A stretch of 10,941 nucleotides of DNA. It comes from Asterionellopsis glacialis. Lineage: Eukaryota > Bacillariophyta > Plagiogrammaphyceae > Rhaphoneidales > Asterionellopsidaceae. Of the stretch, positions 6,714 through 10,941 are shown piece by piece (positions within the stretch are counted from its first letter, which is position 1; the number at the start of each line of letters is the position of its first letter). Location: positions 1 to 10,941 of the forward strand of contig WKLE02005698.1 in NCBI GenBank assembly GCA_014885115.2, written 5' to 3'. Both the position numbers and the translations under genes were made by a program. The notes beneath the pieces were generated by a model. The model was given only the letters and a program-made list of their open reading frames with translations, was not told the origin of the DNA and did no database searches.

Positions 6714-7997
6714 TTATTTCTTTTGAAAAATTAAAATAGCAGCACCCGCATCTTTCATGTCTTGATAGGATACATCAGTAGAGTTTAGTGATTTAATTTG
6801 ACCATCCACAGAACGTGACAACGAATCATCATAGTCTTCTTTTTTCTCATAGGGTCGAATCGTATTACAATATACAAATTCATACTTTTCCGACGAAGCT
6901 TCCCTGATAATATAGCTTTCTAACTGATCCGCAGTAGCCACAGCATGACACGTAGTAACATCATCATTATCCGTAGGAGGAAGAGATGCACGTGGTACAT
7001 GTGATAAAATAAAATATCCTTTCGACGTTAAACAAGCACTTGCTGTGTATAGAAGAGGTTCCAAACTTTCAATATCATACAATACATCTGTTGCCATTAC
7101 AGTATCATAAGGATCCATCATGCTCGACGAATTCTTTTGCACATCATCAGTATTATCATTTTCAACAATTTGATCCAATTTAGCTTCATGTAACGAAGAT
7201 CCCCAAGATAAGTGTCCAATTGCTAGAGGTATACTTCTACGACATGTCAACGAAGAAGAAGAAGAAGTTGTTATTGATTTGGACAGCTGTTGTTGTTGTT
7301 CTTGTTCTTGTTCATTCTGTCTTGTTTTCAATCTTGCCTTATTTTTATGAAAATTTCGTCGACATAATTGAATAGCTTCTGAATCTGAATCTGTTAACGT
7401 TAAAAAGGATGGTGGTGATTGAAGATCCTCACTATCAGATCCTCCTCCTCCACCCTTTTCTGATAATAATAATTGTTTGAAATACAAGGCAAGACCTGCT
7501 ACGCCTGTTCCACAACCCAATTCTAAAACTCTCTTGTTGGAAAAGTAGGACCGCATGGATGATGTACGAATCATACCTTCTATAAACACATAGGCACCCA
7601 TCCATACTTTATGTCCTGTAGCATCATGATATCCATGAAATAAATTCATCATGTCGAGTGGTGACAAACAGGGTGTACAATCAAATACTAAATCCATACT
7701 CCTATCGTTAACCGTATCATGGTCCATTATTTGAATACGATGTTCTTCATGTTGTGCAAAGCCACCTGTGGTTGATTGGGAATACGTGGCTGGAAACGAC
7801 AATGACCAATCTTCTTCTACAATATCATTGTTCTTTGTTTTATTTTCAGTTTCATCATTGTTACGATGGTTCTGTTTTGTTTGTTGGTAGTCATCATTTT
7901 TCACACCATGAGCAGCTTCTTTGTCGTCGTCATTGTTCTTGTTCTTGTTGCTACTAGTAACATTACCATTGCGTGGATTCTTTTCGTCTGCAAACAT
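6714..7997 (-). CDS. METTL21-like class I SAM methyltransferase (family 16)
   Basis: Probable S-adenosylmethionine-dependent protein (lysine) methyltransferase, 427 residues from the first in-frame ATG (7997). The open frame runs 16 codons further, to a TGA at 8046-8048, but has no earlier ATG. Residues 1-85 are Asn/Asp/Lys-rich and look disordered. The methyltransferase core starts near 131 with VWMGAYVFIEG, typical of the METTL21/EEF2KMT group, then motif I VLELGCGTG (157-165, SAM binding), an acidic LTDSDSEA (201-208), NF near 215, HLSWG (262-266) and the YDTVMATDVLYD motif (297-308). Low-complexity insertions break the Rossmann core: a Gly run with acidic tail (about 182-191), and Gln/Glu and Ser runs (about 228-249). 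The C-terminus (about 330-427) continues the fold with a variable acidic segment. Single exon as read; convergent with the second PGK. The substrate cannot be told from sequence. Alternatives within family 16, such as a METTL18-, METTL22- or METTL23-like enzyme, are possible. Confidence 0.85.
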   Translation of the reverse strand: MFADEKNPRNGNVTSSNKNKNNDDDKEAAHGVKNDDYQQTKQNHRNNDETENKTKNNDIVEEDWSLSFPATYSQSTTGGFAQHEEHRIQIMDHDTVNDRSMDLVFDCTPCLSPLDMMNLFHGYHDATGHKVWMGAYVFIEGMIRTSSMRSYFSNKRVLELGCGTGVAGLALYFKQLLLSEKGGGGGSDSEDLQSPPSFLTLTDSDSEAIQLCRRNFHKNKARLKTRQNEQEQEQQQQLSKSITTSSSSSLTCRRSIPLAIGHLSWGSSLHEAKLDQIVENDNTDDVQKNSSSMMDPYDTVMATDVLYDIESLEPLLYTASACLTSKGYFILSHVPRASLPPTDNDDVTTCHAVATADQLESYIIREASSEKYEFVYCNTIRPYEKKEDYDDSLSRSVDGQIKSLNSTDVSYQDMKDAGAAILIFQKK

Positions 7998-9347
7998 GAC
8001 ATTTGCAGAATAATGGTCGAGGGGAGAATCTAATTGGTTGAACAATCAATAGACGTTGTCTTATTCGTTATTGTACACTAGTCTTGCATCCACAAAATCA
8101 TGGTTGATACCATCTCGTAGTGTTCTTTCTAGAGAGAGACTATATCTGCAAGAAATCTTGTTTTCTTTTTCGTTGTCAGATACAGTCAGTAAAGTGTATT
8201 CATTATTGTGTGGTCGTCATCATTTAGCTTCAAGGAAAATATTTATTTCTGGCAAACATCTTATTTTGGCATCACACTGTTATTTTTATCAATACTAAAA
8301 TATTGAATTAAAAATGTAGAATATAATTTTGATTGTACTATTTCAATTTTACGTATACCTACAAAGGGGAAAAATCTTCAAAAATAAATTAGCCCAGATA
8401 CCTTTATGACCATTCTATGTGAAAAGTAAGTCGTGTGTTCCAATGCAAGATCGATCATGCGTACTATGAATGTCGCGTAAAGAGGACAATATATAGAGAG
8501 GTGTCGTCCATAGAGCAGCATCTCAACAGAAAATCTATTCTTATATTGTGTGACGTACAGACATATACGTACAGATTGCTTGTAAATAATTACTGTCAAA
8601 TCCATTGTAGCGGAGTAAACCCGCGAAAACTAGTATTCAAATCCTCAATAATATATATATCGAATGATGCAGTTTTTTCCGTTCTAAAAAAAGATTTATG
8701 CATATGGTATGGCTGGCTTCGATTCTCATGTTCAATGATATATGTACTACGTAAAAATATACTGTAGATCCTACATGGGTGCTCTTGTTGGAAGCAATCA
8801 AGACGCATCGATGATAGAAAGCGGAGAGAACCAGCAGTCGTGTTGAAACCTGGTTAGCGATTTTCCCACGTACTCACGGTAATAGTAATACCAATAATTT
8901 ATGCCTGTTTATCGCTGAGAGAAACAAGGATACCTGTCATTTTTGGGTGATTTTCTTCTAGTTGGAAAGACCGCACCAAAACTGTTCAGAGTCAAAAAAG
9001 CTTTTTGGAGACATAATCATTCCACACAATATTCATTCCCGACCATTACCGTTTCAAGTGTAAGAAAGTCTTCTCGCAAGAGATTAGTTGATTGCTCGTT
9101 GTGTTGCCCACTGCCTGTTGGTCATTCTCTTTCGCCCATCCGTCCGCTATATTTTGCTTGTTGACGACTCGATTATTCACATTCCATTTTCGACACTTTT
9201 TACCAAAAAAATCTTTAGGTATTGCAGAAATCAGAAACACAGCATTTGTTCCTTGGAAAACCTCTCTTGTCGGTCACAACAACACAACAACTCTTTTAAA
9301 AAGGTCAAGCGAATCAATCAATTAATTTGTTAATTATTTAATCAATC
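7998..9347. other. Long intergenic region between divergent methyltransferase and surface-protein genes
   Basis: No convincing gene in 1.35 kb. Frames at 8435-8767 and 8943-9164 (+) lack an ATG at their 5' end and show no domain. Minus-strand frames at 8378-8605 and 8596-8808 are short and also domainless. Seen here: a 9-base direct repeat ACGTACAGA (8553-8561 and 8567-8575) that overlaps TGACGT (8551-8556), AT dinucleotide runs near 8650, and an AT-rich leader with AATCAATCA twice (9312-9320 and 9340-9348), the second overlapping the start codon of the downstream gene. It probably holds two promoters and 5' UTRs. Confidence 0.5.
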
Positions 9348-10715
9348 ATGTCAGAATCATTTGAACTTACGACGGAAGATCATTTACGACTTTCGGGATC
9401 CTGGCCTACACCACGAAATGAAACAGCACCCATGGTAGCAGATGGTGGAGATCAAGAAGCACCTTCTGTCTACCAATATCCTGATCAAGATGACGACTCT
9501 GCATCCTTGGGCCCGAATGATATTTCAGGATATTCCAGTGATGGTGGATTTGCCGATGAAAAATTAAAGGCCTATGCTGGTGGAAGTCGATCTCCCTTGA
9601 ATTGGAAATGTTTATTGGTGGGTGCCTTGCTTGGGTGTGGACTAATTTTAGGGTTATCCTTAGGTTTGACCAAGGACAATCGTGAGAGTTCTTCCGGAAG
9701 TAATAGCGCCACTACGGATGGCAACATTTTTAGTGATGCGGAGAATGGTGATACTCCGCATACACCTGGTGGTAGCAACAATAAGGCACCTTCCGTACGA
9801 GCCACTGATTCACCCAGCATTGCACCATCTGGATCACCTACCGCGGCACCCTCTGCTTCACCAAGTGCTTCTCCAAGTGCTTCTCCATCGGCGTCACCAA
9901 CTGCCTCACCAAGTGCTTCTCCATCGGCGTCACCAACTGCCTCACCAAGTGCTTCACCGAGTGCATCACCGAGTGCTTCACCGAGTGCTTCACCGAGTGC
10001 TTCACCGAGTGCATCACCGAGTGCTTCGCCGAGTGCTTCTCCGAGTTTTTCTCCGAGTGCATCGCCGAGTGCAGCACCATCCTCATCTCCTACGGTAGTG
10101 CCATCTTCATCTCCTACATCAAGTCCATCTTTCGTTTTTGTTCCAGAAATTCCAGAAATACCATTACCTGAAGACCAACCTATACAAGGTGCACAAGCAT
10201 GGAAACAATGTTCAACTGAACCGATTTGTTACAACAAGTACAATGCCAGTGTAGATTGCTTAAACGATAGCTCTCTTTGTGCCTTGGGTGGTGGAGAATG
10301 TAATGTGGACTGCAGCTACTTTATGACAAAATATTGTTATGATGAAACTGCAGATTCTTGTTCAGAACCACTTTTGGATTGTCGCAATCGTGCAGATGGG
10401 TGTCCTGCAGGTCAAATTTGTGTAGATGCTGCATCAGAACAGTGTGCACCCCGTATTTGTAAGAACGAAACAGCTGGAACATGTGATGAAGCTGCATCAT
10501 GTCAAACATCTTCTGACTGTGATGCTGGATTGGCATGTGTTGCCAATATATTGAAAAATTGCGACAACCGTAGGCGTGTCTGCAAGAACAACAACATTGC
10601 AAATCCTGCGGAATCCTGTGATCCCAGCGCAGAATGCACATCCACGGATCAATGTCGTGGTGAAAACATGTCATGTGCTGTTGAATTTTCTCTGGATTGT
10701 GGTATTGCCGTGTAA
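9348..10715 (+). CDS. Single-pass membrane protein with SASP-repeat stalk and Cys-rich C-terminal modules
   Basis: 455 residues, single exon, start at an ATG in an AT-rich leader. Order of parts: an acidic N-terminal region (1-84); a hydrophobic segment (about 88-107, CLLVGALLGCGLILGLSLGL) preceded by K72, K74, R81 and K87, which predicts N-inside/C-outside (type II); a Ser/Asn/Gly linker (108-153); a Ser-Ala-Ser-Pro repeat (about 154-262); a short Pro/Glu hinge (263-280); and a region with 24 cysteines (288-451). The cysteines fall into four related modules of about 40 residues with spacing near C-x5/6-C-x5/6-C-x3/6-C-x7-C-x4/6-C. The stalk plus disulfide-rich head suggests a secreted-face cell-surface or cell-wall protein, with the Ser/Pro repeat probably O-glycosylated (inference). 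SxSP stretches of this kind are frequent in diatom predicted proteins. No named domain is recognised. There is no second hydrophobic segment, so no GPI signal. Confidence 0.85.
   Translation: MSESFELTTEDHLRLSGSWPTPRNETAPMVADGGDQEAPSVYQYPDQDDDSASLGPNDISGYSSDGGFADEKLKAYAGGSRSPLNWKCLLVGALLGCGLILGLSLGLTKDNRESSSGSNSATTDGNIFSDAENGDTPHTPGGSNNKAPSVRATDSPSIAPSGSPTAAPSASPSASPSASPSASPTASPSASPSASPTASPSASPSASPSASPSASPSASPSASPSASPSASPSFSPSASPSAAPSSSPTVVPSSSPTSSPSFVFVPEIPEIPLPEDQPIQGAQAWKQCSTEPICYNKYNASVDCLNDSSLCALGGGECNVDCSYFMTKYCYDETADSCSEPLLDCRNRADGCPAGQICVDAASEQCAPRICKNETAGTCDEAASCQTSSDCDAGLACVANILKNCDNRRRVCKNNNIANPAESCDPSAECTSTDQCRGENMSCAVEFSLDCGIAV
9810..10133 (+). repeat. 12-base SASP-coding minisatellite
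   Basis: Units such as AGTGCTTCACCG encode Ser-Ala-Ser-Pro, with Thr, Phe, Gly or Ala variants towards the ends. The middle (about 9947-10030) is the most uniform and the edges are the most diverged, as in an array that expands from its centre. Unit length is a multiple of three, so the gene frame survives copy-number change. Confidence 0.9.
9875..9946 (+). repeat. Perfect 36-base tandem duplication within the SASP array
   Basis: 9875-9910 and 9911-9946 are identical over all 36 bases, each made of three 12-base units with distinct codon choices (AAGTGCTTCTCC, ATCGGCGTCACC, AACTGCCTCACC). Identity at synonymous sites points to a recent duplication of a three-unit block. Confidence 0.92.
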
Positions 10716-10941
10716 AAAAATATTACACGTACGATAGGGAGAGACACAAGAACACAGATGGAGGGGAAGGAAGTATTATTTAGGTGGATAGGTGTGTAGA
10801 GAGGATTCAAAAAGACTGTGATGTAAAATGTACAGAAAACAGAAAAGAAACAGACCAAACACACATACATTTTTTATATTATATAAATTCAATTGTGGTA
10901 GAAAGGTAAATAGTGTAAAACGTTTAAAATTAATAATGAGA
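10716..10941. other. 3' flank of the surface-protein gene
   Basis: Purine-rich then AT-rich DNA; no gene seen. TTTTTTATATTATATAAATTC (10870-10890) is the most AT-rich stretch. I found no clear AATAAA. Confidence 0.5.

Noticed and set aside
8634..8644. TATTCAAATCC, resembling a tRNA B-box
   Set aside because: The flanking bases do not form a T-stem and no A-box or acceptor stem accompanies it.
8378..8808. Overlapping frames on both strands in the methyltransferase/surface-gene gap
   Set aside because: The 110-codon plus frame has no ATG at its 5' end, and the minus frames (75 and 70 codons) lack any recognisable feature. AT-rich DNA gives such frames by chance.
9682..10098. Long plus-strand frame rich in His, Leu, Val and Arg across the SASP array, and a matching minus-strand frame (9838-10086)
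   Set aside because: A 12-base repeat without stops stays open in several frames. The composition is repeat-driven and the SASP frame alone joins a TM segment and Cys-rich domain.

Overview
The window looks like nuclear DNA from a photosynthetic stramenopile, most likely a diatom. Four things point that way: compact AT-rich DNA with short GT-AG introns (112-180 bases); a eukaryotic cytosolic-type and a plant/cyanobacterial-type phosphoglycerate kinase (PGK) in one locus; a long Ser-Ala-Ser-Pro repeat surface protein of the kind common in diatom genomes; and no operon or Shine-Dalgarno organisation. The species cannot be told from the sequence alone.

Layout from left to right. Bases 1-495 are non-coding flank. 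Bases 496-1620 (+) encode an RsuA/RluB-type rRNA pseudouridine synthase with a mitochondrial-looking N-terminus. Bases 1621-2285 are intergenic and hold a degenerate tRNA-like stretch and a clear hairpin. Bases 2286-3711 (+) encode a eukaryotic-type PGK in two exons, with an unusual four-cysteine insertion at the exon junction. Bases 3712-4180 hold a 39-base tandem duplication and a second hairpin. Bases 4181-4519 (-) hold a small orphan gene of 112 residues that diverges from the next gene. Bases 4652-6424 (+) encode a plant/cyanobacterial-type PGK in four exons. Bases 6714-7997 (-) encode a METTL21-like class I methyltransferase, convergent with the second PGK. Bases 7998-9347 show no convincing gene. 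Bases 9348-10715 (+) encode a single-pass membrane protein with a SASP-repeat stalk and a 24-cysteine C-terminal region. The remainder is 3' flank.

The two PGKs catalyse the same reversible step (1,3-bisphosphoglycerate + ADP to 3-phosphoglycerate + ATP). They belong to different sequence types, so this is not a recent tandem duplication. It looks like juxtaposition of a glycolytic/gluconeogenic isoform and a plastid-type isoform. The plastid-type protein has no evident bipartite plastid presequence on its first exon, and a hydrophobic signal-peptide-like reading frame lies just upstream but is closed by stops. The other genes have no obvious functional link to PGK. I see no CRISPR array, transposase, viral gene or defence system. 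The most notable items are the PGK pair with its odd 5' and exon-junction structure, the orphan gene between them, and the modular Cys-rich surface protein.
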